NCBI RefSeq assembly: GCF_002906655.1
Contig: NZ_CP025794.1
Location: 434,001-498,000, forward strand
DNA length: 64,000 bases
DNA from: Vibrio hyugaensis
GTDB lineage: Bacteria; Pseudomonadota; Gammaproteobacteria; Enterobacterales; Vibrionaceae
Reading direction: 5' to 3'
The position numbers and the translations under genes are program-made. Shown here piece after piece: positions 55,754-64,000 of the stretch. The notes beneath the pieces were generated by a model. That model was given only the letters and a program-made list of their open reading frames with translations. It was not told the origin of the DNA and did not search any database. The first letter of the stretch is position 1; each line of letters opens with the position of its first letter.

Positions 55754-56137
55754 TTAACGGAATATCTGACGAGAATGACGAGTCTTTTGCGAATTCCACA
55801 ACCAGACCGATACCCCAATAGAAAATCCTAATAACAAGGTTTGCCATTGCAGCTGTCCACTGCTCTCTAATACAGCCAGTCCATAGTGTGCATATGAGTT
55901 AAAGCCTACGCTGCTTAACATAATCAATAACACTAAAACCAGCCCAGTCCGGCGATGCTTGATCAACAAATACACGGCAAGCAAATCTAGGAGCCCTAAA
56001 GCACTCCAATACATATTTAACCAGCCTGGGGCAAAATCGTAAGGCAAAAAGCCATCGACAATATTGTCGTAAAGGTGAATAACACCACCTACTGTCAGGC
56101 AAAGGCATAGGAGGAACACTACGAATTTATCCATCAT
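55754..56137 (-). CDS. Four-helix membrane protein, hypothetical
   Basis: 127 residues. Helices lie near 5-25, 43-62, 68-88 and 98-117 (MDKFVVFLLCLCLTVGGVIHLYDNIVDGFLPYDFAPGWLNMYW...). It ends with basic NSQKTRHSRQIFR. GGAAAGGAAAC precedes the ATG. Function unknown. Confidence 0.7.
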   Translation of the reverse strand: MMDKFVVFLLCLCLTVGGVIHLYDNIVDGFLPYDFAPGWLNMYWSALGLLDLLAVYLLIKHRRTGLVLVLLIMLSSVGFNSYAHYGLAVLESSGQLQWQTLLLGFSIGVSVWLWNSQKTRHSRQIFR

Positions 56138-56335
56138 TGTTTCCTTTCCTTATCTGAATGAATGCGCAAAGCATATAGAAATCAGCTAAATAATTGTAAT
56201 TTCGACGCCATTTTTGAGAGCGACAGTGCCTTTAAACCGTACGTGAGAGATTGAAAGAACAACAATGGCTGTTCTTCCTTATCATTTCGCTCCTGATAAA
56301 AGTATAGCGTTTGGTTTGATGATTCGCTTGAAAGC

Positions 56336-56662
56336 TTAGTTAACGTCTATTGGCCCTTTCTGTGCCTGCATTGTTATGGTGCACGGTAAGAACAAGGTAT
56401 CAACCAGCGCTGAAAAAGCGGTATCGAACACAAAGAAAGGCACCCCATCTAGTTTGGGCCCCGTGTTTTCTGAATAACTTGGCTCACCATTTAACAAGCA
56501 CATGCTGTAATTCATCCCGCTGTAAACTCTTGGTATTTCCTTACAGTAACTCTGCTTTCCCTCATGAGAGATTCTCACATGATTGTTTGGTGGGTTTAGG
56601 GTCCCTATCGTTGCACAACCTTACAACGCAATTGCTGCCAATGTGACGAGGCGTTTTTTCAT
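56336..56662 (-). pseudogene. YceK/YidQ-family lipoprotein gene with a stop codon in the lipobox
   Basis: The reverse strand from ATG 56662 (AAGGAAAG upstream) reads MKKRLVTLAAIAL-stop-GCATIGTLNPPNNHVRISHEG and stays open to 56336. The frame is unbroken apart from TAA at 56623-56621. One base change (TCA or TTA to TAA) would restore L-S/L-G-C, a lipobox just before the lipidated Cys. The C-terminal part (FDTAFSALVDTLFLP) matches the YceK/YidQ family. It is a single nonsense mutation or a base-call error in an otherwise intact gene. Confidence 0.8.
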
Positions 56663-56812
56663 GAACTTTCCTTGTTTGTATTTCCTTCGTGAGAACGATT
56701 TACGTATTTCTTTACTTACTGCTGATACACGTTGGGATGTGATGCTTGGAGGCGGTTTAGAGGCTGCAACAAATCTCCAGTCAAGTTGTCGGGAATGGGT
56801 AATAAACAAACG

Positions 56813-57288
56813 TCAATGTTGTTCCTCCTCTTTAGCCTTCGCATCAATGAACACAAACTTCATTGAAGGTGGAAAGATAAAGGCATCATCACATCGATAA
56901 CCTCTTAGCCACACACTATCATCCCGCCTACGCAGATACAAACCTCTGGGATAGGTCTCTTCCTGCTCAAGATGCAAAGAAGCGAGCGTTACGTATTCAT
57001 CTTTTGTGAGCAAAAACCTTGAAGTAACAAGTATGGTGCCACGGCGAGCGGACAAGGCTCTAGCCCTTTCAGAGCTGCATGAGCAAGAAGCTCAGCCAAC
57101 GTTGAACCAAATGAAGCACCTAATTCCGAAGGCGTTGTTATCGATAAAGACAAAGTCTGAACACGCTGTTTGGTTTGTATCATTTGGTCTTCAAACAGCT
57201 GTAAGGCAAACGGATTGAATTGAATGCGTTGTTTTTTGAGTTCTTGAAGCAACTCTGCATTCGTGTGATTACCGATTTCAACTTTCAC
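56813..57288 (-). pseudogene. Conserved hypothetical gene split by a frameshift
   Basis: The first part (57288-56989) encodes MKVEIGNHTNAELLQELKKQRIQFN... ending in PYLLLQGFCSQKMNT. The second part (frame to 56813) encodes LLTKDEYVTLASLHLEQEE... WLRGYRCDDAFIFPPSMKF. Adding one base to the five-A run at 57012-57016 joins them into one protein of about 158 residues (..LLLQGFLLTKDEYVTL..). The start overlaps the stop of the Nudix gene by 4 bases, suggesting an operon. Family not recognised. Confidence 0.7.
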
Positions 57289-57701
57289 TTCATTGCTCCA
57301 AGGCGGATAAGCTGACGAACTTGCTCTAAAGCACGCTGAAAGACAGGGTGCGCATGGGAAGAGATGTCGTTCGTAACTTCATGCCAAAAGAATTCAAAAT
57401 CATGCCCACCATCATCTTGAGTGTGGAAAACCCAATGTTCCGGCAACACTTCACATTCACACAAAACAAAATGCCAACGTTGCTCTTGAAACCCGCTCTC
57501 CCAAGCCCCTAAGTAGGTTGGTTGATTGACCAGTTCAATCCCCGACTCTTCTGCCAATTCTCTTTTTGCCGCACTTAAGACGTCGCAATCGAAGAGTTCA
57601 ACAGTGCCTTTCACCAACTGAACGCCCGCAAGAGGATGTTTGAAAAGAAGAATCTCACGATTTTGTTTTCGCAACACCAGAGGACACACTTTATCAACCA
57701 C
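57285..57701 (-). CDS. Nudix hydrolase-like protein with a degenerate first half of the Nudix box
   Basis: 138 residues. The catalytic REx2EExG half is intact (AAKRELAEESGIEL) but the upstream G-x5-E part is altered (KGTVELFDCDVL, no Glu at the usual place and one extra residue). It may bind or slowly hydrolyse a nucleoside diphosphate derivative. It overlaps the second Nudix gene by 8 bases. Confidence 0.8.
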   Translation of the reverse strand: MVDKVCPLVLRKQNREILLFKHPLAGVQLVKGTVELFDCDVLSAAKRELAEESGIELVNQPTYLGAWESGFQEQRWHFVLCECEVLPEHWVFHTQDDGGHDFEFFWHEVTNDISSHAHPVFQRALEQVRQLIRLGAMK

Positions 57702-58104
57702 AGAGTACCTCCTCGCTCTGAAGGCATATTTGTTTTGCTTCGACTGGAAAGAGAGGCAACATGGCTAGTTCAGTAAAACTCACCCATCTCAAAATATATT
57801 GATTGAAAGCCGAGCGCCTTTGTCGTTCGGGGCCGTTACCTAATGCTGGGGTAGCTGAGCCGATATGTGATAAGAAGTAATGATCCATTCGGCCTTGATT
57901 TTGGATCTGAAACACAGGAGTGAGCGATGTCAGCTCTATAGAGGTCTCTTCTAAAGCTTCGCGTTTTGCTGCTTCAGAAAGACTTTCTCTATCCTCTACA
58001 CTGCCGCCAGGAAACACCCAATAGTGTCTATCGCCCTTCACTCGTTCAATCAATAAAACTTCTCGGTGATCGTTTATTAATATCAAACTTGCTCGCTCCG
58101 GCAT
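57694..58104 (-). CDS. Nudix hydrolase
   Basis: 136 residues with a complete Nudix box, GGSVEDRESLSEAAKREALEETSIEL, and the preceding WVFPGG. It hydrolyses an unknown nucleoside diphosphate-linked substrate. It is first of a three-gene overlapping unit with the degenerate Nudix gene and the split hypothetical gene. Confidence 0.9.
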   Translation of the reverse strand: MPERASLILINDHREVLLIERVKGDRHYWVFPGGSVEDRESLSEAAKREALEETSIELTSLTPVFQIQNQGRMDHYFLSHIGSATPALGNGPERQRRSAFNQYILRWVSFTELAMLPLFPVEAKQICLQSEEVLCG

Positions 58105-58235
58105 TCATCTCACTCCCTTGATTTAACGGAATATTCTAACAACCTTGAAGCGACAACAAAGCATTAACAAATGTTAGCGACACATTTCTCTTATGCCATT
58201 AATCAATTTGCGATTTGGGTCACTCACTCTTGGCG

Positions 58236-58271
58236 TCAAAAAATAAAAGGCAGAGCGATTGCCCTGCCTTT
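58236..58271 (-). terminator. Terminator after the chemoreceptor gene (reverse strand)
   Basis: AAAGGCAG (58246-58253) pairs with CTGCCTTT (58264-58271). The reverse strand continues TATTTTTTG. Confidence 0.75.
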
Positions 58272-58311
58272 GGTCGTATTAGAAGTTTGTTTGGTCTTAC
58301 CTAATACTGGA

Positions 58312-60336
58312 TCAACTCACCTGATGCAGTTCGTATTTATGTAGCATCGCTTGTTGATGCCCCGCGATGTCTGCGACTTGCTCTGAGCTTTCGACCATGG
58401 ATTCTAATTGGAGTTTGGTGTGTTCACCTTGGTCAGAAATATGTGTAATGGCTTGTGATACATCCGCTGTTGCTCGTTCTTGCTCTTCTGTCGCAACAGA
58501 AATCTGTTCGACACGTAGCTGTATATGTCGAACCGCCGCATCGATATCCGAAAAAGCCGACTTTACTTCATGACTCGATTGAAGTGCATGCGCCATCTCT
58601 TCACGCGACTCACTTACCGCTTTACGTGAGCGTTCTGCCGCTGCGACTAACTCATTCATCATTTCACGAATATTGGTGGTCTGCTGCGAGGTATCACTGG
58701 CCAACTTGCGAACCTCATCGGCGACTACCGCGAAACCTCGCCCTTGTTCCCCAGCACGCGCCGCTTCAATCGCCGCATTCAAAGCAAGTAAGTTGGTGTT
58801 ATCGGCAATGCCACTGATCATGTCTACCATCTCACGAATCTGTTTAACTCGTTGGTCGAGCTCCATCATGGATTGTTCATTCATGTTGAGTGAGCTTTCT
58901 AGTGACTCCAAACGCTGACGGTTTTGCTCTACCACAGCAACACCTTTCACTGTGTGTTCTGTCGCTAAATGCGAATCTTCGGAAGAGGCATTCGTCACCG
59001 TCGCGATCTCTCTAATCGACGCTTCTAACTGAGTAATGGTTGTCACCATGCTCGCCAGCGCTTCATTTTGCACAGTTAAGCTTTGATTTGTTTGCTCTGC
59101 CGCATCGTGGCTAATCTCAGCGGTTTGGTACAAGGTTTCGCAGTTACGCGTAACGGTTGAAATCGAATCATGTGTTGAGTCGATAACTTGGTTGAGTTTG
59201 CGTGCGACTTCTTTAAGCTCAAACGGTCCTATCTCATGCGCTTTATCTCGGAAATCATGTTCCGTTAAAGCGGAAAGACGAGTAAGGATGTTTTTCAACC
59301 CTCGATTGATCCAAGTACGAAGGCCAAACCAAGTCGCTAACACCACAAGCGAGATGACGCCAGCGGCAACAACAACCATCAAGCTGACATTTTGAATGGT
59401 GCTGTGGACAATAGTTTCACGCTCATCAATCAGCGCAGAGGCAGAATCAGAGACTTGGTCGAGCAAATACATGGTTTCGTTTGAGAGCTGAGAGGCACGT
59501 TGAAACTCCGCTTTTTGCTGCTCGCTCCGTTCAAGTTTCGCTAGAATCAAACGCAAAACCCCTTCATCTTTGAAGCCTGCCTGTACCATCTCATAAGGCG
59601 CAGTTAGGCTGGCGAACTCATTCACTTCAGGGTGCCACTCTTTGAAATCATCGTAAGCGAGATTAATACCAGCGATACGGTTTCGCATTTCTCTGTATTC
59701 TTGCTCCGCTTTCTCTAGCTCGGTTTGCATCATCATGACCAAGAAGGTGCTTTCCATCGAGCTTGCAGATGCAATGAAGCGATTTGCCGCATCACTCGAT
59801 TCAGGGTTGTCGTTGCTTAGGAATGAGCTGATACGGTTCATCTCTGGACCAATCGAACTTAAGCCATATCGAAACCCATCGACGGCCAAGTTAATGTCGC
59901 TTTGCATCTGAATCACCGCAGACTGTTTCGATAAAATGGAATTGGTGACTTGATGCAATTCCTGAACATTTACTTGTAACATGTTAGATAAATGTTCAGC
60001 GACTCCCGATGTTTGTTCTATTAAACCTTCAGTTTGCTGTGCGAGAGCTTCAATTTGTGCGGTGATGAGAGGAAGTTCATCTGGATCAGAAATTTGCATT
60101 CCATAGTTAAGCAACTTTACTTGCTCTAAAACATTTCTTGTCAGTGTCGCATTTGCCATCGCCATCGGTAACGCTTTTTGAGACAACTCTTCAAATTGTT
60201 CTCCAACCTGCTCCATTCCTTTGAAACTTGAGACAGAAAGGGCTATAACAAGTGCGATGATAGTTAAAAATGTTGCACTGATCGTTTGAATCAGTGAAAA
60301 AGAGAAGCGTAGACGTTTGCGCGTTGTCATAATCAA
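58312..60336 (-). CDS. Methyl-accepting chemotaxis protein
   Basis: 674 residues; M3 (MTTRKRLRF) is an alternative start. TM1 lies about 18-38, a long all-helical periplasmic sensor follows (to about 310), then TM2 (about 320-345), HAMP and the signalling hairpin with [37 protein letters not shown]. No C-terminal CheR-binding pentapeptide was seen. Ligand unknown. Confidence 0.93.
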   Translation of the reverse strand: MIMTTRKRLRFSFSLIQTISATFLTIIALVIALSVSSFKGMEQVGEQFEELSQKALPMAMANATLTRNVLEQVKLLNYGMQISDPDELPLITAQIEALAQQTEGLIEQTSGVAEHLSNMLQVNVQELHQVTNSILSKQSAVIQMQSDINLAVDGFRYGLSSIGPEMNRISSFLSNDNPESSDAANRFIASASSMESTFLVMMMQTELEKAEQEYREMRNRIAGINLAYDDFKEWHPEVNEFASLTAPYEMVQAGFKDEGVLRLILAKLERSEQQKAEFQRASQLSNETMYLLDQVSDSASALIDERETIVHSTIQNVSLMVVVAAGVISLVVLATWFGLRTWINRGLKNILTRLSALTEHDFRDKAHEIGPFELKEVARKLNQVIDSTHDSISTVTRNCETLYQTAEISHDAAEQTNQSLTVQNEALASMVTTITQLEASIREIATVTNASSEDSHLATEHTVKGVAVVEQNRQRLESLESSLNMNEQSMMELDQRVKQIREMVDMISGIADNTNLLALNAAIEAARAGEQGRGFAVVADEVRKLASDTSQQTTNIREMMNELVAAAERSRKAVSESREEMAHALQSSHEVKSAFSDIDAAVRHIQLRVEQISVATEEQERATADVSQAITHISDQGEHTKLQLESMVESSEQVADIAGHQQAMLHKYELHQVS

Positions 60337-60469
60337 TTAATGTTCTTTCTTGGGCTTGAATCAACTTCCCGTTTGTTCGTCACAGAAGTGAGACAAAACG
60401 TGATTTGCTGCCCATACTAGGTATTGGTCATGACATTAATATTTCAGTTTTAAGTTGTAGGGATGACAG

Positions 60470-60958
60470 GTGGGTGATGTGCGTCGTATTTATTTTCCTT
60501 TGATAATCAGTGTACTACTTAGTGCGTGTTCGTCCGCCCCCGATCCAGAAACACAAGCTGAGGTCTCTCTTCCTGTTACTGAACTGCTCTCCGACAATCG
60601 GGGCCTGTTCGACTTTTATGATGAGTGGGAAGGCACGCCTTATCGCTTGGGTGGAACCAAAAAGTCTGGTATTGATTGCTCTGCCTTCGTACAGAAAGCC
60701 TTTGTCGAGGCATATCAAATGTCATTACCAAGAACGACAAGACAGCAATCTAAGCAAGGCGTGGAGATGAGCTGGTCAGATGCACAACAGGGTGACCTAG
60801 TGTTTTTCAAAACAAGAAGAACCACTTACCATGTTGGTATCTATCTAGGGAATAAGCAGTTTATGCACGCTTCCACATCGAAAGGCGTGATCATTTCAAG
60901 AATAGACAACCCTTATTGGGCATCGAAGTTTTGGCAAGTAAGAAGAGTTACCATGTAA
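60470..60958 (+). CDS. NlpC/P60 family lipoprotein (peptidoglycan endopeptidase)
   Basis: About 162 residues from GTG 60470 (GTG 60479 also possible). Lipobox LLSACSS (Cys about 20) sends it to the outer membrane. NlpC/P60 motifs: GTPYRLGGTKKSGIDCSAFV (catalytic Cys), RTTYHVGIYLGNKQFMHAST (catalytic His). It likely cleaves peptide cross-links, like E. coli Spr (MepS). It is a single-gene unit. Confidence 0.9.
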   Translation: MGDVRRIYFPLIISVLLSACSSAPDPETQAEVSLPVTELLSDNRGLFDFYDEWEGTPYRLGGTKKSGIDCSAFVQKAFVEAYQMSLPRTTRQQSKQGVEMSWSDAQQGDLVFFKTRRTTYHVGIYLGNKQFMHASTSKGVIISRIDNPYWASKFWQVRRVTM

Positions 60959-60992
60959 CTCCTCTTTAGATCGAAATGACGAGAGACTAGAT

Positions 60993-61337
60993 TCAATCGT
61001 AAGTCGCGACAGCGGTATCAAATAAGTTTTTCACTAGCGCAATGTATTCATCAAGGAATGCAATTTGCTCGTTGGTCGCTTTCTTACCCCAAACGCCAGC
61101 TAACACTTCGCCAAGGTCTTCAACGACGGCATCCGCTTCTTTAAGTAGCTTGAAACGTACACTTGAATGCAGTTCTGGGTTTTGTTCGAAAATCGCCATG
61201 ATGTTCGACGCCACCATGTCATTCACGACATCTTCGATGCTTTCTGATCCTGTGTCACCAATTTCAGACGTGAAAATATCTAAGTTAAGTGACAGGTGCT
61301 CTATAAGAGCGAGATATCCATCGGTTTCTACAACCAC
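60993..61337 (-). CDS. DUF3802 family protein
   Basis: 114 residues, soluble and acidic, all helical (MVVETDGYLALIEHLSLNLDIFTSEIG... ESIEDVVNDMVASNIMAIFEQNPEL). It matches DUF3802, a Vibrio/Shewanella family of unknown function. It lies between convergent NlpC/P60 and diguanylate cyclase genes. Confidence 0.8.
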   Translation of the reverse strand: MVVETDGYLALIEHLSLNLDIFTSEIGDTGSESIEDVVNDMVASNIMAIFEQNPELHSSVRFKLLKEADAVVEDLGEVLAGVWGKKATNEQIAFLDEYIALVKNLFDTAVATYD

Positions 61338-61477
61338 TGTTTTTCTCCGTTTAATGCAAGCCTTCGAAGATGAAAGCGAATTAGTTTCAATAGTAAGACA
61401 TGCCGAGAAAATTTCATTAACTTATTTCATATTAACAAGCATTGATGCGCCAACTGAATGATTTTTATCCAATTAGG

Positions 61478-62440
61478 TTAGTCGTCTTGATGACAACAAG
61501 TCTGATTGCGTCCATTCTCTTTCGCGCGATACAACGCTGCATCGGCACTCTTCAGCCATTGTGTGTGACTCTCAAAGTTAGATTTATACTCGCAAACACC
61601 GATACTTATCGTGTAGTTAATCAAAAAGTCTTCAACTTTCACGATTTCTTGCTCAATTCGCTTTCTAAGACGCTCTGCGAAATAGGACGCTTGTTCTTGG
61701 TTGGTATGTGGCAATAAAACGGTAAACTCTTCCCCACCAAAGCGTCCACAAACGTCACTACTGCGTGCGGTTTTGCGCAACAAACTGGACGTTCGACGAA
61801 TCACTTCGTCCCCGGTATGATGCCCATAGGTGTCGTTGACTTTTTTAAAGTGATCGATGTCAAAAATAACCAGTGAGCACGCCCCTTCCATCACTTTAAG
61901 TTGATTGAATTCTTCCTTCAGTGACTGTTCCCAATAAGCACGGTTAAATAATCCAGTTAATCCATCTTTGCGGCTGATTTCAGACAGGTGTTGGTTGGTT
62001 TCTCTTAAGTGGATTCTATTACGCGCGGTTTCCGAGACATCGTTGATTTGAATGGCTATGTGGCTCACCTCCCCTGATAACGAGCGTAAAGGCGTGATAA
62101 CAATATCTTGGAACATCAAATGACTGCTGTTGGAAACCGGCGAAAAGTTGTTGAATTTAAAAAGGTATGGACGGTTTTCCCAACTTGAAAATGAACGAGT
62201 TTCTAAATCCGCGGACGTTTTGAGCTTGGTCTCTAGCCACGTTCGGGGTAAATCTTGGAAATGGTCAAACAAACATTCACCGAGGATATTCTGCGATAGT
62301 ATGCCACTGTAAGACTGCATAAAACTGTTCCACACGCAGACTTTATAGTCTTCATCTAAAACGATGAGCCCTGAGTCCATGGTATCGAGTATTTGGGTAA
62401 CCCAATGAAAGTCTGCTATATCCAGCGTAATTTCGGACAT
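61478..62440 (-). CDS. PAS-GGDEF diguanylate cyclase
   Basis: 320 residues. PAS domain (about 10-130, LDTMDSGLIVLDEDYKVCVWNSFM), short coil, then GGDEF (about 155-318) with active GGEEF (FGGEEFTVL). An RSSD five residues upstream of it forms the inhibitory I-site. It should make c-di-GMP and be feedback-inhibited. Its ATG overlaps the stop of the response-regulator gene by one base (TAATG), so it is a signalling pair. Confidence 0.92.
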   Translation of the reverse strand: MSEITLDIADFHWVTQILDTMDSGLIVLDEDYKVCVWNSFMQSYSGILSQNILGECLFDHFQDLPRTWLETKLKTSADLETRSFSSWENRPYLFKFNNFSPVSNSSHLMFQDIVITPLRSLSGEVSHIAIQINDVSETARNRIHLRETNQHLSEISRKDGLTGLFNRAYWEQSLKEEFNQLKVMEGACSLVIFDIDHFKKVNDTYGHHTGDEVIRRTSSLLRKTARSSDVCGRFGGEEFTVLLPHTNQEQASYFAERLRKRIEQEIVKVEDFLINYTISIGVCEYKSNFESHTQWLKSADAALYRAKENGRNQTCCHQDD

Positions 62441-63408
62441 TAGATTAGCTCCATAATTTCATAGATGATTTCTACGGATGATTTATCTATCAAAAACAGA
62501 ACTTCACACTCAAAATCGAGCGCCTCTGCCATGTAGGTGTATTCGATGGTAAAGAGTTCACCAGATTCACTCTTCTCTTCATTGTATGGAATGACGTTTT
62601 CTATAATGGCAGGCTGGCGCAACGAAAATTGCTTATCCAACTGTGTACCCAGAGACGTTAAGAATGAAGATACCAAGAGATTCGACACATTTAGGATGAT
62701 CTCGTTGTGCCGCGTGAACTCAAGCAAATAACCAAGGCGCTCTCCGATTTGATTGATGTCTTTGCCACGCAAACAAACTAGAGCTTCACCATGGATACCA
62801 CCACCAACAAATCGCTGAGCAACGGCAACTGAACTGTCTCGACCGATCACGTCCACTAACGTCATATGCAGTTCTCCATACGACAATGGACCAACGTGGG
62901 GCACTGGCAGTTGAATGAACTCATGAAGATGGTCGGCCATAATCGCAGCCCCCTTACCTAACGCGATGTTGGCAACTTCACGAAATTTCGCCAGAGGGGT
63001 AATCTCAATTTCGGGGGCTGGCACTGCATTTCCACTCGAGCTAAATGCGTATTGCAACCCTAACGTTTCATATAGCGGGATAACCTGTTCTTCTGACAGA
63101 GGCTTGGCGATAAAGTCGATTGCGCCAAGATCTAAACAACGTTGTTTAGCCTCTTGCTGAACGTCACCAGAAATGATGACAACTTGAGTGGGATAATTGC
63201 TGACCGGTAGAGACTCTAGTACCTCGAACCCGTCCATAATCGGCATCGTTAAATCGAGAAACAAAACGTCAATATTTTGTTCCGCTAGAATCGTCAACGC
63301 TTCGTAACCGTCTTGGGCTTCGATCAGGTGCAATGATGTTTCGTGTACGATGGAACGGGATATCAACTTTCGTGCTACCGCCGAATCATCACAAATCAGT
63401 ATTTTCAT
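62440..63408 (-). CDS. Response regulator with CheC/CheX-like phosphatase domain
   Basis: 322 residues from ATG 63408 (MKILICDDSAVARKL); GGTGG precedes it, so the longer frame to 63468 is unlikely. The receiver (1-120) has acidic pocket DD and phospho-Asp in VLFLDLTMPIMDG. A CheC/CheX-like module (about 150-320) follows: FREVANIALGKGAAIMADHL and NEIILNVSNLLVSSFLTSLG carry the ExxN phosphatase-type signatures. It is probably a receiver that dephosphorylates another protein, working with the adjacent cyclase. Confidence 0.88.
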   Translation of the reverse strand: MKILICDDSAVARKLISRSIVHETSLHLIEAQDGYEALTILAEQNIDVLFLDLTMPIMDGFEVLESLPVSNYPTQVVIISGDVQQEAKQRCLDLGAIDFIAKPLSEEQVIPLYETLGLQYAFSSSGNAVPAPEIEITPLAKFREVANIALGKGAAIMADHLHEFIQLPVPHVGPLSYGELHMTLVDVIGRDSSVAVAQRFVGGGIHGEALVCLRGKDINQIGERLGYLLEFTRHNEIILNVSNLLVSSFLTSLGTQLDKQFSLRQPAIIENVIPYNEEKSESGELFTIEYTYMAEALDFECEVLFLIDKSSVEIIYEIMELI

Positions 63409-63632
63409 GCCACCAATGGAACTAAAGTCAAAAAAATAATAATACTCGTTGTATACCAATAGCTCCATATGTTAAGTCCATAAATCATAGGGTTATAGGC
63501 GACATGATTCACACTTATGCACATTTTCTACTATATGCAGCAGTTTTATTGTCGAAGTTTGCTCAACTGCGCGTCAATCTTCCGCCGTTTATCCTAAACT
63601 ATTGTTGGTCAAATAGATAAGCGAGGTTTTGT

Positions 63633-64000
63633 ATGTGGCAAGCAATATCGCAACAGCTTTCTGATACCTTGATGTTCGAATATCAAATCACTGAGAAGAC
63701 ACGCCTCTCTGGTGGAGACATCAGTGAGAGTTACATGATCAATGACGGAGAACAGCGCTATTTCGTCAAACTCAATGATCGAGACTTTTTATCTAAGTTC
63801 GAAGTTGAAGTAGAAAGCCTTCACTTGTTACGTGAAACCTCGACGGTGTTTGTCCCTGAAGTCGTGTTAGCGGGCAAAACCAAAACCCACTCATTCTTGA
63901 TCCTGAATTACCTACCAACCAAACCGCTTGAAGATGTAAAGCACAGCTTTAAGTTTGGCCAGCAACTGGCGCGTTTACATTTGTGGGGAGAACAGAAAGA
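63633..64000 (+). CDS. Fructosamine/ketosamine-3-kinase family protein (cut by window end)
   Basis: Starts at ATG 63633 and reads MWQAISQQLSDTLMFEYQIT, then LSGGDISESYMINDGEQRYFVKLN, typical of the fructosamine kinase fold (YniA-like). The family phosphorylates sugar-amine adducts on proteins for repair. The gene continues past 64000; about 122 codons are visible. Divergent from the response-regulator gene. Confidence 0.85.
   Translation, partial: MWQAISQQLSDTLMFEYQITEKTRLSGGDISESYMINDGEQRYFVKLNDRDFLSKFEVEVESLHLLRETSTVFVPEVVLAGKTKTHSFLILNYLPTKPLEDVKHSFKFGQQLARLHLWGEQK

Noticed and set aside
56255..56276. AAGAACA/TGTTCTT stem as terminator of the lipoprotein gene
   Set aside because: The stem is short, has a large loop and lacks a T run on the reverse strand; too weak to annotate.
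1..64000. CRISPR arrays, tRNA or rRNA genes, prophage or integron attC sites
   Set aside because: No regularly spaced repeats, cloverleaf-like genes, rRNA segments or phage structural genes were seen on reading; a tRNAscan/Infernal run would settle small RNAs.

Overview
The window looks like chromosomal DNA of a Vibrio, most likely of the Harveyi clade (V. parahaemolyticus / alginolyticus / harveyi group). This is judged from protein similarity by eye, from Vibrio-typical small families (DUF3634, DUF2987, DUF3802, DUF2960), and from gene order resembling V. cholerae blocks (vpsS-vpsV-ccoNOQP-fnr-uspE-ttcA, potABCD2D1, and the formate dehydrogenase, tungstate and molybdopterin block). Species cannot be settled from the sequence alone. 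I saw no rRNA, tRNA or CRISPR array.

Layout. 1-2430: the end of one gene, two small Vibrio proteins, then about 1.5 kb of decayed coding sequence, including an HDOD gene broken over two frames, closed by a long perfect inverted repeat. 2433-5840: a FIST (NosP/VpsV-like) sensor with its hybrid histidine kinase (VpsS-like). 6067-15054: microaerobic respiration, with cbb3 oxidase (ccoNOQP), FixH, the CcoI copper ATPase, CcoS, a DsbD/SafE-like membrane protein, Fnr with a perfect FNR box at its own gene, and UspE. 15180-18579: TtcA and three envelope genes. 18963-24122: the spermidine/putrescine importer potABC with two successive potD paralogues. 24288-25185: CobB sirtuin and a small membrane protein. 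25186-26690: a complete Tn5/IS50-like insertion sequence that landed in a transcription terminator, with 10-bp direct repeats.

26725-36802 is a membrane-bound, Cys-type, Tat-exported formate dehydrogenase system: alpha, beta and gamma subunits, a TorD-type chaperone, a polyferredoxin, a small Tat-leader protein, DUF3305/DUF3306 and FdhD. 37087-42306: YbiT and a two-gene unit pairing a membrane-anchored ATPase with an MscS-type channel. 42414-50860: a histidine kinase and sigma-54 activator, divergent from tupABC (tungstate import), mobA and a mobB-moeA fusion. 50935-64000: small conserved genes, NagK, TapT, a sterol-desaturase-type hydroxylase, two Nudix genes, two broken genes, a chemoreceptor, an NlpC/P60 lipoprotein, and a response regulator/diguanylate cyclase pair, ending in a cut-off fructosamine kinase-like gene.

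The most interesting observation is regulatory. Four transcription units for formate dehydrogenase and its metal/cofactor supply carry -24/-12 (sigma-54) promoter motifs: the polyferredoxin-fdh operon, DUF3305/3306, fdhD and tupABC-mobA-mobB/moeA. The fdh and tup promoters share a 15-bp palindrome (GGnACAnnnTGTnCC) centred near -104/-138 and -103/-149. A third copy lies between the divergent DUF3305 and fdhD promoters. The sigma-54 activator encoded beside tupA is the natural candidate to bind it. This would be one regulon joining tungsten uptake, molybdopterin/tungstopterin cofactor synthesis and the enzyme that uses the cofactor.
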